Of a stretch of DNA of 64,000 bases, positions 36,490-46,390 are shown one piece after another (position 1 is the stretch's first letter; each line of letters starts with the position of its first letter). Both the position numbers and the translations under genes were made by a program. The notes under the pieces were generated by a model. That model saw only the letters and a list, made by a program, of their open reading frames with translations. It did no database searches and was not told where the DNA came from. This DNA is from Chryseobacterium artocarpi. GTDB lineage: Bacteria > Bacteroidota > Bacteroidia > Flavobacteriales > Weeksellaceae. The stretch lies in contig NZ_MAYH01000050.1 of the NCBI RefSeq assembly GCF_001684975.1, positions 162,613 through 226,612 on the forward strand, written 5' to 3'.

Positions 36490-37083
36490 ATGAAGAAGAA
36501 TTTTATTTACACTCTGCTATTTTTATTTTGCAGTTTCAGTGTTTTCTATGCACAGACTCAAGAAGATAAAAAGGAGGTTTCTATAGCTGTAACCGATATT
36601 TTAAAAGGGTTCCAAACCAAAGACAGAGAACTTATGAATAAATATGTAAACCCAACTTATGGCGTTGGTATCCTTTTCAAAAGTACTGGTGATCTTGGAT
36701 TTGTTTTAAATGATGAGATTGATTTCACTAGATCTTTAGGCTATATTCAAAAGGCATGGAATATCAGAAATCAGTTTCCTATACAGTTTAATACTACTTA
36801 TGAATATGATGTAAAAAACCTAAAGTGGAAAAAAGAGGGATTATCTGTTCAGTTTAATTCTAATACAGTGAATGCTTATGCTGATCAGTTTTTACCACAA
36901 TATTCTGTAAAAGATCAGGAAATTTTTAAGATTAATTCTAATGCTAAAAATGTGGTTTTTGTTACACTTGCTGAAAACAGTAAGGAAAAAGCGCCTATCA
37001 ACGGATTCAGATTTGTGATGACAAAAATTGAAGGGAAATGGTTCTTAACGTTTATTGATGTGACAGAGTATGATGCAGAATAA
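36490..37083 (+). CDS. Secreted protein of unknown function
   Basis: 197 residues with a signal peptide (cleavage near FYAQ, residue 21). The body (ILKGFQTKDRELMNKYVNPTYG..) suggests an SnoaL/NTF2-like or similar alpha+beta fold but I cannot assign a family. Closely linked to the YchJ gene. Confidence 0.6.
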   Translation: MKKNFIYTLLFLFCSFSVFYAQTQEDKKEVSIAVTDILKGFQTKDRELMNKYVNPTYGVGILFKSTGDLGFVLNDEIDFTRSLGYIQKAWNIRNQFPIQFNTTYEYDVKNLKWKKEGLSVQFNSNTVNAYADQFLPQYSVKDQEIFKINSNAKNVVFVTLAENSKEKAPINGFRFVMTKIEGKWFLTFIDVTEYDAE

Positions 37084-37123
37084 TAATCAAGCGTCGTACT
37101 AAACTAGATACCTTATAAAAAAG

Positions 37124-37156
37124 TAAACCACAGAAAACAATTTGTTCTGTGGTTTA
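37124..37156. terminator. Intrinsic terminator
   Basis: A perfect 12-bp stem, TAAACCACAGAA/TTCTGTGGTTTA, with further CAA/TTG pairing in the loop, between the converging genes ending at 37083 and 37218. Confidence 0.88.
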
Positions 37157-37217
37157 TTTTTTATACAATATTAGAATTGCAAAAAATGTCCGACTTTTCG
37201 GGCATTTGTATTATTTT

Positions 37218-37718
37218 TTAGTGTCCTTCAGTTCCGTCAATCCCGTGAGCGTGACCGTGAGATAATTCTTCTTCTGTTGCAGGACGCGTACTTAAAACTT
37301 CAACCTGGAAATCTAAAACTTTACCAGCCATTGGGTGGTTAAGGTCTGCGATCACAGCTTCTGGTGTTACCTCAACTACAAAACCTTGGAAGTTGTTTCC
37401 CTGGTTATCAGATAATGGTAAAATAGCTCCAACAGGAGGAGTTCCTGATTCATTGAACATTTCAATCGGTAACTGAGCAATAGCGTCTGGCTGTCTTTCT
37501 CCATAAGCTTCTTCCGGTTGGATTACAAAGTCAGCTTTATCTCCAGCTTTTAATCCAAGGATGTTTTGTTCAAATTTTGGAATCATCATTCCTACACCAT
37601 ACAAAAATGTAAGTGGATTTTCTGTTGTTGTTTCTTCTACAAGAACTTTACTTCCATCTGCTTCGATTGTATGAAGTATATACTTTACAGCTACAACGTG
37701 GTTGTTTTCAATTGTCAT
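37218..37718 (-). CDS. FKBP-type peptidyl-prolyl isomerase, SlyD-like
   Basis: 166 residues from the ATG at 37718; the upstream GTG adds an unlikely basic leader. The FKBP part shows PLTFLYGVGMMIPKFE and GLKAGDKADFVIQPEEAYGERQP, with the insert-in-flap domain that defines SlyD (residues about 70-125). It ends in a His-bearing tail (HGHAHG..EGH), a short version of the metal-binding tail of SlyD. Cytoplasmic folding chaperone with a possible nickel-handling role. Confidence 0.9.
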   Translation of the reverse strand: MTIENNHVVAVKYILHTIEADGSKVLVEETTTENPLTFLYGVGMMIPKFEQNILGLKAGDKADFVIQPEEAYGERQPDAIAQLPIEMFNESGTPPVGAILPLSDNQGNNFQGFVVEVTPEAVIADLNHPMAGKVLDFQVEVLSTRPATEEELSHGHAHGIDGTEGH

Positions 37719-37931
37719 ATTTTCTTTTTTTTGTCGTGAGTTTTGATTCACGATTGATAGTACAAATATACTATTTTTGAAATGATTTGATAGTTTAGGA
37801 AACCTGAAGCCTGAAGAAGGAAGCTATGAGAGACATAAAGAACAATTACACCTCTTTTTCATTCAAAAAAACAGATTCATATTGTGAACTAGCAGAAACT
37901 TCCAGCATCACTCTTCCAATTTCAAATCTTT

Positions 37932-38183
37932 TTATTTTTTATTTCTGGCTTCATCACGTTTCTTCTGCCTCAATACAAACAGATACAAACTCTCCACTTT
38001 CGTCCTCGCCCAAGGTGTTTTTCTTAAAAATTTCAATGACGAGCTGATACTTGGATTATCTGTAAAACATTTTATATTGATCTGCTCACCCAATTTCTCA
38101 AATCCTTCGTAGTATTCTACCAATTCTTCAAGAATCGCATCGAGTCTTTTCCCGTGTAAAGGATCTTTTGATTTTTCTTCCAT
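37932..38183 (-). CDS. VF530 family small DNA-binding protein (DUF2132)
   Basis: 83 residues closely matching the VF530 family: DPLHGKRLDAILEELVEYY, INIKCFTDNPSISSSLKFL and RKTPWARTKVESLYL. Structures of the family show a small helical DNA-binding fold; targets are unknown. The gap to the SlyD-like gene is 213 bp and holds no clear gene. Confidence 0.88.
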   Translation of the reverse strand: MEEKSKDPLHGKRLDAILEELVEYYEGFEKLGEQINIKCFTDNPSISSSLKFLRKTPWARTKVESLYLFVLRQKKRDEARNKK

Positions 38184-38302
38184 AACGCAGTAAAATTAAA
38201 ACATTTTATCAGACTTACCGACTAAAATTGTCTGAACTCTTAATCTTTAGTATTTTTGAAGAGGCTATTTTTTACCTATAAAAATTATTAGCCACAAAAA
38301 AG

Positions 38303-38461
38303 ATGAGCAAGAACAACGACGAAAACAGGAAAAAAAATAAAAAGAAAATCGATCAGAAAAAACGTAAAATACAAAATGCAGAAGCAGAAAGAAAAGCACG
38401 TTTAAAACAAATCCGTGAAGATTTCAAAGCGAAAGAAGCTGATAATAATCCAGAACAATAG
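38303..38461 (+). CDS. Small basic protein (52 residues)
   Basis: An ATG at 38303 preceded by an A-rich stretch, and a stop at 38459-38461. The product is a highly charged single helix or coiled coil (many Lys/Arg/Glu; MSKNNDENRKKNKKK start). No family is recognised. It lies 51 bp upstream of sbcD in the same direction and could share its transcript. Short and compositionally biased, so uncertain. Confidence 0.5.
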   Translation: MSKNNDENRKKNKKKIDQKKRKIQNAEAERKARLKQIREDFKAKEADNNPEQ

Positions 38462-38512
38462 TTCATTATCAAGCCGGACTGCTTTTAATTATATAATATC
38501 GATAAACTTTTT

Positions 38513-39718
38513 ATGAAAATTCTACACACCGCCGATTGGCATTTAGGAAAAAAACTGGATCGCTTCTCCCGACTGGAAGAGCAAATCTCAGTAATGGAGG
38601 AGATTATTGCCATCGCTGATGAAGAACAGGTAGATCTCGTTCTCGTTGCCGGTGATCTTTTTGATAATTTTAATCCTGCCGTTGAAGCCGTTGAACTCTT
38701 TTATAAAACATTGAAACGGTTATCACAAAATGGCAAGCTACCTATCATTGCTATTTCGGGAAATCACGATTCTCCGAACCTGATCAATGCGCCTGATCCG
38801 CTGGCAAGAGAGTGCGGAATTATTTTAATAGGGCATCCAAAGGCTGAAATTACTCCTTTCAGTACCGAGCATTTCAATATTTCAAAATCATCAGAAGGTT
38901 TCATAGAAATGAACATCAATACTATAGGTTTTCCGGTGAGAATTTTACATACACCTTACGCGAACGAGATACGTTTAAAGGAGTATTTTGGTGAAAATAA
39001 AGAAGAAGAAATCAATAAAGTACTTTCTCAGACCTGGAAAGAACTTGCAGATCAATACTGTGACGAGACGGGAATCAACCTGTTAACAGCTCATTTGTAT
39101 ATGAATAAAAAAGGAAGTGTCATTTTGGAGGAACCGGAAGGCGAAAAACCCATCAAAATCGGAAATGCTGATCTTATCTACTCGGATAGCATTCCAGAAC
39201 AGATTCAGTATACTGCTTTAGGTCACCTGCATGGCTTTCAGAATATCGGAACAAAGGAAAAACCTGTAATTTATTCATCTTCTCCTTTATGCTATAGCTT
39301 TAGTGAAGCCGGGCAGACAAAATATGTTTCTATCATCCATGCTGAACCGGGACAGGCAGTTTCTTATGAAAAGAAAGCATTGAAAAGTGGAAGAACATTA
39401 GTAAGAAAAACGTTTTCATTCGTTGAAGAAACCGTTCAGTGGTTAAAAGAAAATCCATATACCTTTATTGAATTAACATTAGAAAGCGAAACCTTTTTAA
39501 CCGCTGATGAGCGAAGGCTGATCTATCAGTCCCATACTGGAATTGTTCATCTTATTCCTAAAGTAAAAAACCGTGAGCTCAATGAAGAGCAGAGTCATGA
39601 AATTAATTTAAATCAAAATATTGAAACTTTGTTCAAGGATTATTTTAAATCAAAAAACGGCGGTCAGGAAGCCAATGAAGAGTTAATGAAGTTGTTTAAT
39701 GAAATTTTAAATCCCTAA
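38513..39718 (+). CDS. sbcD: Exonuclease SbcCD, nuclease subunit SbcD
   Basis: 401 residues with Mre11-type phosphoesterase motifs: HTADWHLGKKLDR (D8, H10), VLVAGDLFDNF, SGNHDSP and ALGHLHGFQ. It is the Mn-dependent nuclease subunit that cleaves hairpins and blocked ends. Followed by sbcC with a 3-bp gap. Confidence 0.95.
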   Translation: MKILHTADWHLGKKLDRFSRLEEQISVMEEIIAIADEEQVDLVLVAGDLFDNFNPAVEAVELFYKTLKRLSQNGKLPIIAISGNHDSPNLINAPDPLARECGIILIGHPKAEITPFSTEHFNISKSSEGFIEMNINTIGFPVRILHTPYANEIRLKEYFGENKEEEINKVLSQTWKELADQYCDETGINLLTAHLYMNKKGSVILEEPEGEKPIKIGNADLIYSDSIPEQIQYTALGHLHGFQNIGTKEKPVIYSSSPLCYSFSEAGQTKYVSIIHAEPGQAVSYEKKALKSGRTLVRKTFSFVEETVQWLKENPYTFIELTLESETFLTADERRLIYQSHTGIVHLIPKVKNRELNEEQSHEINLNQNIETLFKDYFKSKNGGQEANEELMKLFNEILNP

Positions 39719-39721
39719 GCC

Positions 39722-42700
39722 ATGATTCCAGTTCAATTGACAATAGAAGGTCTGTATTCTTATCAGGAACGTCAGATCATTGATTTTAAAAACCTTACGG
39801 ATGCAGGGCTATTCGGTATATTTGGTGCGGTAGGTTCCGGAAAATCCTCAGTGCTTGAGGCGATTTCATTTGCTTTATATGGTGAAACGGAACGCTTGAA
39901 TATGCGCGATAAAAGAGCATATAATATGATGAACTTAAAATCAAACAGCTCTTATATTGAGTTTGATTTTATTAACTACGAAAATAAACTTTTCCGTGCC
40001 ACCAGAGATTTCAGAAGGAATTCTAAAAAGTTCGAAGATGTAAAGCCTTATTCAGTTACATTCTATGAAAATATTGAGGGCAAGTGGATTCCTCTCGATC
40101 ATTCGAATGCAGAAATGATCATTGGTTTAAGCTACTCCAACTTTAAGAGAACCATCATTATTCCTCAGGGACAGTTTAAAGAGTTTCTTGAACTGGGAGC
40201 TGCTGACAGAACCAATATGATGAAGGAAATTTTCAACCTTCAACAGTATGATCTTCAAAATAATGTTTCAACTCTTAATGCCAAGAACAGGTCTGAGCTT
40301 GATCAGCTTGAAGGGCAGTTAAGAGGTTTTGAAGAAGTAAGTGAAGAAAAAATTCAGCTTCAGAAAGATATTTTGGCTGAGGAACAAAAAAAATTAATCC
40401 AATCGAACGAAAAGTTTGAACTGATTTCACAGACTTATCAACAATTAAAAAACTTAAAAACTGATTTTGAAAGTTTAAAACAAAACCAAGAAAACTTCGG
40501 TCTTCTTTCTGAACAGAAGCCTAAAATGGACGCTCTGGAAGCACAAACAGAATTGTATGAACGTACTTTCAGAGTTTTTAACCCTTTGATTATTGAAAAG
40601 AACAGACTTTCCAAAGGCATTATTGAGAAAAGAAAGGAAAAGGATGATCAGATTAAAATTGTACAGGAAACAGAAATTGCTTTCGGTAAGGTAAAAGAGC
40701 AGCTGGTTACTTTGGAGCCTAAATTCAAGGCATTGGAGCAATCCAGAATACAGGAAAACGATCTGAACCTTATTGTAAAGATTCTTAGATTTTATGACGA
40801 AATAAAAGTTCTCAACGAAAGAACTCAAAAAGGGTATGAAAAAGTAGCTGAAGTAGAAATACAAAAGGAAGCAATTCAAAAAAAGATCACTGAACTTTCT
40901 AAAAATATTGATGTTTTAAAGGAACAAAAACTTGATGCAGCATTACTTTCAAATGTTGGCAACTGGTTTATTCAACAGAAGAATTTCAAAAAAGCACAAA
41001 AGGATCAGCTTGAAAAAATTGAGAAACATCAAAAGCAAATTGAGCTAATTTCCGAGGAACTTAAACCTTTTGCTCTCCATGAAAATTTCAAGGCTGACTT
41101 TAAGGCTAAGAAGGAAGCTTTGGAAATCAGTAAAAAGGAGCTTTCTCAAAAACTGGATCATTTAAAGATTCAAAAACAACTTTCCCGCTTTGCCAGTGAA
41201 CTTCATGATGGAGAAGCCTGCCCGCTTTGTGGTTCTCAGGAGCATCCACATATTGTAGAATTTCATGATGTAAATGTTGAATTACAGGAAATTCAGGAGA
41301 AAATCACGGCTAATGAACTGGAAATTCAAAAACTTCAACAACAGGAAACTGAAATTGAAAAAATCCTTGACCGAAAGAAAATATTTGGTGAACAACTAGT
41401 CTCCGAACAGAAAGTTTCAGATCAGATTCTAAAAGATATTGAAAGCCATATTCAACAATTCACATGGAAACAATTCAACCCTGAACACGAAGATGATTTT
41501 GAAAGAAAACGTTTGGATTCTTTTGCCGTAGAAAAGAAAATTGAAGAAACAGATAAAAGTATTGCTCTGGAACGCGAAACTCTGGAAAAAGAAAATAAAG
41601 TTCTTGAGAAATATAAACATGCGTTAGAAACCTTTAAACTGGAAGAAGCGACGAAGCAGGAACAGATCAATATCAGTCGTTCTAGTCTGAAGATTCTTGA
41701 ATGGGATGATTATAAAGAAAAAACGGTAACTGAAATTGAAGAGTTATACGAAAAGCTTTCTCAATCTAATAATGAAACCGAGCAGCAATATCAAAAGGCA
41801 TCCCAACAGGAAAAAGATCTGGCACCGAAATTAGCGGAACAAAAGGCAATTGTTTCTCAATCCGAAAAGCAGATTTCAGCCATTGAAAAAGAAATTTCCG
41901 GGAATCTGGAGGCGATTAATTTTTCTTTAAAGGAACAGAATTTCACTGTTTTTCAAGATGTTGAAAATATTCTTCTTCAGAAAATAAATGTTCAGGAAGC
42001 AAAGGCAAAGATCCAACAGTTTACAATTGATTTTGAAACGTTTAAAAAAGTTATTGAGGGACTTGAAACTAAGCTTAAAGGGCTTTCATTTGATGACAAT
42101 CAATTTTCTATCATTGAGAAACAGTTTAATGAATCACAGATTGAATTGAAACAAATCAATGACTCTGTAGTCACGATGAGTGCTGAAAAAGAACGATTAG
42201 AAAAGGAATACAGGAAAAAAGAAGACCTTTTGAAAGAGCTGGTAAAACTTCAAAAGCGTTCCGAAAACCTGAAACTGATGATGAATCTTTTCAAAGGTGC
42301 CGGCTTTGTACAGTATGTTTCGTCTATTTATCTGAGACAGCTTTGTGATCATGCCAATACCCGATTTCATAGAATGACAAGGAATCAGCTAAGTCTAAAG
42401 CTTAATGAAAATAATGATTTTGAAATCATCGATTACCTCAACGAAGGGAGAAGCAGAAGTGTAAAGACTCTTTCGGGAGGACAAGCATTTCAGGTTTCTT
42501 TAAGTCTTGCTCTGGCATTGGCAGAAAGTGTTCAGGCAAACGCTCAGGCTGATAAAAACTTTTTCTTTATTGATGAAGGTTTCGGAACCCAGGACACTGA
42601 GTCTGTTAATATTGTATTCGAAACACTGACCAATTTGATGAAAGAGAACAGAATTGTGGGAATTATTTCTCACGTGGAAGAGCTTAAAGAGAAAATTCCT

Positions 42701-42757
42701 ACAGCGCTTAACATTATTAAGGATGAGGAAAGGGGAAGCTTGATTCAGGTTATATAA
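39722..42757 (+). CDS. sbcC: Exonuclease SbcCD, ATPase subunit SbcC
   Basis: 1011 residues with SMC/Rad50 layout. Walker A is GAVGSGKSS (35-43), two long coiled-coil arms flank the zinc hook CPLC at about 500-503, and the ABC signature TLSGGQAFQVS lies near 915, with Walker B FFFIDEGFG near 949. With SbcD it processes DNA hairpins and double-strand ends. The Q-loop region near residue 150 (IIPQGQFKEFL) is also conserved. Confidence 0.96.
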   Translation: MIPVQLTIEGLYSYQERQIIDFKNLTDAGLFGIFGAVGSGKSSVLEAISFALYGETERLNMRDKRAYNMMNLKSNSSYIEFDFINYENKLFRATRDFRRNSKKFEDVKPYSVTFYENIEGKWIPLDHSNAEMIIGLSYSNFKRTIIIPQGQFKEFLELGAADRTNMMKEIFNLQQYDLQNNVSTLNAKNRSELDQLEGQLRGFEEVSEEKIQLQKDILAEEQKKLIQSNEKFELISQTYQQLKNLKTDFESLKQNQENFGLLSEQKPKMDALEAQTELYERTFRVFNPLIIEKNRLSKGIIEKRKEKDDQIKIVQETEIAFGKVKEQLVTLEPKFKALEQSRIQENDLNLIVKILRFYDEIKVLNERTQKGYEKVAEVEIQKEAIQKKITELSKNIDVLKEQKLDAALLSNVGNWFIQQKNFKKAQKDQLEKIEKHQKQIELISEELKPFALHENFKADFKAKKEALEISKKELSQKLDHLKIQKQLSRFASELHDGEACPLCGSQEHPHIVEFHDVNVELQEIQEKITANELEIQKLQQQETEIEKILDRKKIFGEQLVSEQKVSDQILKDIESHIQQFTWKQFNPEHEDDFERKRLDSFAVEKKIEETDKSIALERETLEKENKVLEKYKHALETFKLEEATKQEQINISRSSLKILEWDDYKEKTVTEIEELYEKLSQSNNETEQQYQKASQQEKDLAPKLAEQKAIVSQSEKQISAIEKEISGNLEAINFSLKEQNFTVFQDVENILLQKINVQEAKAKIQQFTIDFETFKKVIEGLETKLKGLSFDDNQFSIIEKQFNESQIELKQINDSVVTMSAEKERLEKEYRKKEDLLKELVKLQKRSENLKLMMNLFKGAGFVQYVSSIYLRQLCDHANTRFHRMTRNQLSLKLNENNDFEIIDYLNEGRSRSVKTLSGGQAFQVSLSLALALAESVQANAQADKNFFFIDEGFGTQDTESVNIVFETLTNLMKENRIVGIISHVEELKEKIPTALNIIKDEERGSLIQVI

Positions 42758-42762
42758 TATTT

Positions 42763-42964
42763 TTAAACCACAAAAGTCACAAAAGCTTTATTTTTAAATA
42801 CTTTAGTTCATGTAAGTAAGCTGACAATCATACTGCTGATAAAGATCACATAAGTTTAAAATCAAAGATTTTCATAAAAACTTAAGTGTACTTACTATAC
42901 GCAAAGTTTGTCTCTTAAAAATAACTAAAATGTAAAAAAACTTTTGTGACTTTGGTGGTTAAAT
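42763..42964. repeat. MITE-like element with about 24-bp inverted ends
   Basis: Left end TTTAAACCACAAAAGTCAC.. and right end ..GTGACTTTGGTGGTTAAAT are inverted with about three mismatches over 24 bp, enclosing about 150 bp of AT-rich DNA with no ORF. It lies between sbcC and the frameshifted monooxygenase. Confidence 0.6.
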
Positions 42965-42975
42965 ACTATCTGTAA

Positions 42976-44002
42976 TTACAGGTTCTGCACCACAGGTTTT
43001 ACTTCTTTTCCAAATAATTCAATGGATTTCATCATGATATCATGAGCGGGATCACCAATATCCATATGTCCGATAAATCTGGTAATTCCAAAAATTTCTT
43101 TCATATAAGCAATTTTATCTGCTACCTCAGCCGGACTTCCAATGAATAAAGCGCCATCTTTACTTCTTCCTCCATCATACTGCATTTTAGTATAAGGAGC
43201 CCAACCTCTGGATGCCCCTATCCTATCCATCTGAGATTTATAATTGTGGAAATATCCGTCTACGACATTCTGATCATCACTTACAAAAGTATGCGAGTGA
43301 ATAGCAATCTGCATTTTAGACATATCATGTCCAGCGTTCTGATATTCCTGTTTGTAGAATTCAATCAGGTTTTTAAACTGGATTGGCATTCCTCCGATAA
43401 TTGCCACTACTAATGGCATTCCCAATTGAGCCGCATTTAAAACCGGTTTGTGGCGTTCCTCCTACCGCTCTCCAGATCGAAAGTTTTCCATCATTTTTAG
43501 CTCTCGGATAAACAGTTTGATTTTGCATCGGTGCACGAAGTTTCCCTGACCAGCTTACGTTTTCTTCAGAATTAATTTTTAATAGTAATTCTAATTTTTC
43601 ATCAAAAAGCTGCTCATAATCATTCAAAGAATAACCATACAAAGGAAATGATTCAATGAAACTTCCACGTCCCACGAATATTTCTGCTCTACCATTCGAG
43701 ATCAAATCTAACGTTGAGAAATCCTCATATACTTTTACTGGCTCTGATGAACTTAAAACCGTAACTCCACTTGCCAGTTTTATATTTTTTGTAATGCTTG
43801 CTGCCGCTGCCAACACTATTTCCGGTGAAGAAACAGCATAATCCGGACGGTGATGTTCTCCCATCGCAAAAACATCTATTCCCACCTCATCCATGAACTT
43901 TACCTGTTCCAATATTTCATGAATCTTGGTTCCTGCATCTCTATATTTTCCGGTTGATTGGTCAAATGCCAAATCTCCGAACATTCCTATTCCTAATTCC
44001 AT
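42976..44002 (-). pseudogene. LLM-class flavin-dependent oxidoreductase, interrupted by a one-base insertion
   Basis: Two overlapping minus-strand frames together spell one about 342-residue luciferase-like monooxygenase. The N-terminal part (MELGIGMFGDLAFDQ..GVTVLSSSEPVKVYEDF..) runs to IWRAVGGTPQT; the C-terminal part resumes as NAAQLGMPLVVAIIGGMP. Dropping one G from the CCGG at 43443-43446 restores TPQTVLNAAQLGMP, the expected sequence. The full span, 1027 bp, is 3 x 342 + 1, consistent with a single extra base. Either a recent pseudogene or a sequencing error; both halves are otherwise intact. Lone FMN-dependent enzyme, substrate unknown. Confidence 0.85.
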
Positions 44003-44107
44003 ATTGTTGATTTTAGTTACACAAAAATACGGCTATAAAATGTCAGATGCATTGATGTGTGGTAAGAAGAAAAATCTGCTTTAACGAATGCTAAATTTTT
44101 AATGATG

Positions 44108-44207
44108 TTGGAAATCGTAAGGACGTAAGGATCTTATCTGAGATAAAATAATTGCGTCTTAAAAACAAAACCATATTAAATTTTCTTTACGTCCTTGCCA
44201 TTTCCAA
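44108..44207. repeat. MITE-like palindromic element with 24-bp inverted ends
   Basis: The left end (44108-44131, TTGGAAATCGTAAGGACG..) and right end (reverse complement of 44184-44207, TTGGAAATGGCAAGGACG..) agree at 21 of 24 positions. The 52-bp interior holds a smaller palindrome around TTATCTGAGATAA. No ORF. Confidence 0.65.
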
Positions 44208-44223
44208 CCAATACATCAACAAA

Positions 44224-44250
44224 AAAATCCAACCGTAATGGCTGGATTTT
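44224..44250 (-). terminator. Terminator of the S9 peptidase gene
   Basis: AAAATCCA/TGGATTTT stem with an inner CC/GG pairing, followed on the minus strand by a T-run, just past the stop at 44255. Confidence 0.8.
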
Positions 44251-44254
44251 AGTA

Positions 44255-46390
44255 TTATTTTTTCAGATATTGATCAAAATAATCTGTGATTTTCTGCATC
44301 AGGTGAACTCTGTCTTTTCCGATCACATTATGCGGATGTCCCGGATAAGCAAAGTAATCCAACTGAACTCCATTATCAACCGCTGATTTGATGAACTTAA
44401 TGGAATGCTGCCATACCACAACATCATCCTGTGCACCGTGAATCATCAATAGTTTTCCTTTCAGATTCTGAACTTTATCCAAAAGATTTGCTGCCGCATA
44501 TCCTTGTGGATTTTCCTGCGGTGTATCCATATATCTTTCTCCATACATGATTTCGTACATATTCCAGTCGATTACCGGTCCTCCTGCTACACCAACTTTG
44601 AATACATCAGGCTTACGAAGCATGAAACTTGTCGTCATGAATCCACCAAAGCTCCATCCGTGAATACCCATTCTTTCTCCATCTACATATGGAAGAGATT
44701 TCAGATATTCTACTCCTTTCATCTGGTCATTCATTTCTGTAGTTCCAAGGTTTCTGAAAACAGCCTGTTCAAACTTCATTCCGCGGTTTGCAGAACCTCT
44801 TCCGTCCATAGTGAAAATTACGTATCCATTCTGAGCCATATACTCGTACCAAAGGTTTCCTGAAGCAGGAAAACTGTTTGTGATCAACTGTAAGTGCGGT
44901 CCGTTATATAGATAAACGATAGTCGGGTACTTTTTGTTGGGGTCAAAATTTGTTGGAAGAATGATCTTTCCGTATAATGGAGTTCCGTCATCGGCTTTCA
45001 ATTCTACATTCTTAATTTCCGGTCTCTGGTAATTCTTTAATGTATTTTCAGAAGTAAGAATATTGGTAGATTTTAAATTTGATGTATTGATAATGTTTGC
45101 AACTCTTGGCGAATTGGCATTACTATACACATCATATAAGTGATTTCCATCATTGCTTAAAACTCCGGTATGAACTCCTTCAGCATTATCAAGTCTCTGC
45201 ATTTTGAAATTCGTCCAATTGATTTTATATAAATGTTTTTCTAAAGGAGTTTCTTTGGTAGAAGTAAAGAAAATTTCTTTTTTCTTTTCATTGAATCCAA
45301 GAATATCAGTTACCAACCAGTCTCCTTTTGTAATCTGAGCAACCAATCCTTTATCTAAACTATAATGAAACAAGTGATTGTATCCTGTTCTCTGACTTTG
45401 CCAGATAAAATCCGTATTAGAGTTCGGGAAGAAAGTAAGCGGATGTTGTGGTTCTACATATTTACTATCTGTTTCTTCAAATAAAGTCTTCACCAATGTT
45501 CCTGTAGCCGCATCATACTGATTCATTTTCATATGATTCTGTCCTCTGTTCAATACAGCCACAAAGATATATTTTGAATCCGGACTCCATGTAACAGCTG
45601 TCAGATACTGATCTTTTTCGCCATCAATTTTCAGGAAAGTTGTTGCTTGGGTTTTAATATTAAATACTCCTAATGTTACCTGGTGAGAAGCTTGCCCAGC
45701 CATTGGATACTTAATGTTATGATTAACGGCTGGAGTTACTGACCAGTCAATGATCGGGTAATCAGCTACCATGGTCTGATCCATTCTATAGAAAGCTATA
45801 CTTTCAGAATTTGGAGCTGGGAAAACTCCTGTATCAATTCCGAATTCATTTCTGTGAACAGACTGTCCATTGATGATATTTTCATTAGCATCATTGGTTA
45901 CCGCAATGGTTTTTCCGTTTTTATTTACAAATAAATTATTCTTTGCTGTAAACGCAAAAGTCTGTCCGTCTCCAAACATTTTTACATTCGCTGCATCCTG
46001 ATCTACGGCTACAGAGCTTTTTACTTTCCAATCATTACCAGATTTTTCGATCCAGAACATTTTACCGGATGTATTGAAATATCCGGATGTACCCGTAAAT
46101 TTAATAGCTGGTACAGATTTCAATTTATCACTGGTGAACTGTCTGTTCAGTTGTGTCAAAGATATCAGAGTATCCTGTTTGTTGGTTTTTAAATCTGTTG
46201 TCAGATATCCGCCTTTTACAGCCTGGATATAAGATTTACCGTCTGCCGACCATGCAAACTGTGAAATATTTTTCACGGCAAGGTTCGTTCTCATTCCATT
46301 TACAGCCTCCGCCATTGTAAATTTCTGCGTCTGGGCAAACACTGAACCGCCCACAACAAGCATCAATAAAGAAAATTTATGTAATTTCAT
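44255..46390 (-). CDS. S9 family prolyl oligopeptidase, dipeptidyl peptidase IV-like
   Basis: 711 residues with a signal peptide (cleavage near VFAQ, residue 20). The N-terminal DPP-IV beta-propeller (about 40-470) contains the Glu-rich YRMDQT stretch. The C-terminal alpha/beta hydrolase has GWSFGGF (Ser near 580), an Asp in GAQDDVV and His in YPGHPHNV. It removes Xaa-Pro dipeptides in the periplasm or at the surface for peptide nutrition, as in other Bacteroidota. Monocistronic. Confidence 0.93.
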   Translation of the reverse strand: MKLHKFSLLMLVVGGSVFAQTQKFTMAEAVNGMRTNLAVKNISQFAWSADGKSYIQAVKGGYLTTDLKTNKQDTLISLTQLNRQFTSDKLKSVPAIKFTGTSGYFNTSGKMFWIEKSGNDWKVKSSVAVDQDAANVKMFGDGQTFAFTAKNNLFVNKNGKTIAVTNDANENIINGQSVHRNEFGIDTGVFPAPNSESIAFYRMDQTMVADYPIIDWSVTPAVNHNIKYPMAGQASHQVTLGVFNIKTQATTFLKIDGEKDQYLTAVTWSPDSKYIFVAVLNRGQNHMKMNQYDAATGTLVKTLFEETDSKYVEPQHPLTFFPNSNTDFIWQSQRTGYNHLFHYSLDKGLVAQITKGDWLVTDILGFNEKKKEIFFTSTKETPLEKHLYKINWTNFKMQRLDNAEGVHTGVLSNDGNHLYDVYSNANSPRVANIINTSNLKSTNILTSENTLKNYQRPEIKNVELKADDGTPLYGKIILPTNFDPNKKYPTIVYLYNGPHLQLITNSFPASGNLWYEYMAQNGYVIFTMDGRGSANRGMKFEQAVFRNLGTTEMNDQMKGVEYLKSLPYVDGERMGIHGWSFGGFMTTSFMLRKPDVFKVGVAGGPVIDWNMYEIMYGERYMDTPQENPQGYAAANLLDKVQNLKGKLLMIHGAQDDVVVWQHSIKFIKSAVDNGVQLDYFAYPGHPHNVIGKDRVHLMQKITDYFDQYLKK

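Noticed and set aside
37826..38047. 73-codon plus-strand frame overlapping the VF530 gene
   Set aside because: It runs antisense over the strongly conserved VF530 coding region and has no family resemblance; a shadow frame.
42763..42964. CRISPR-like array
   Set aside because: Only one inverted pair, no direct repeats with spacers and no cas genes anywhere in the window.
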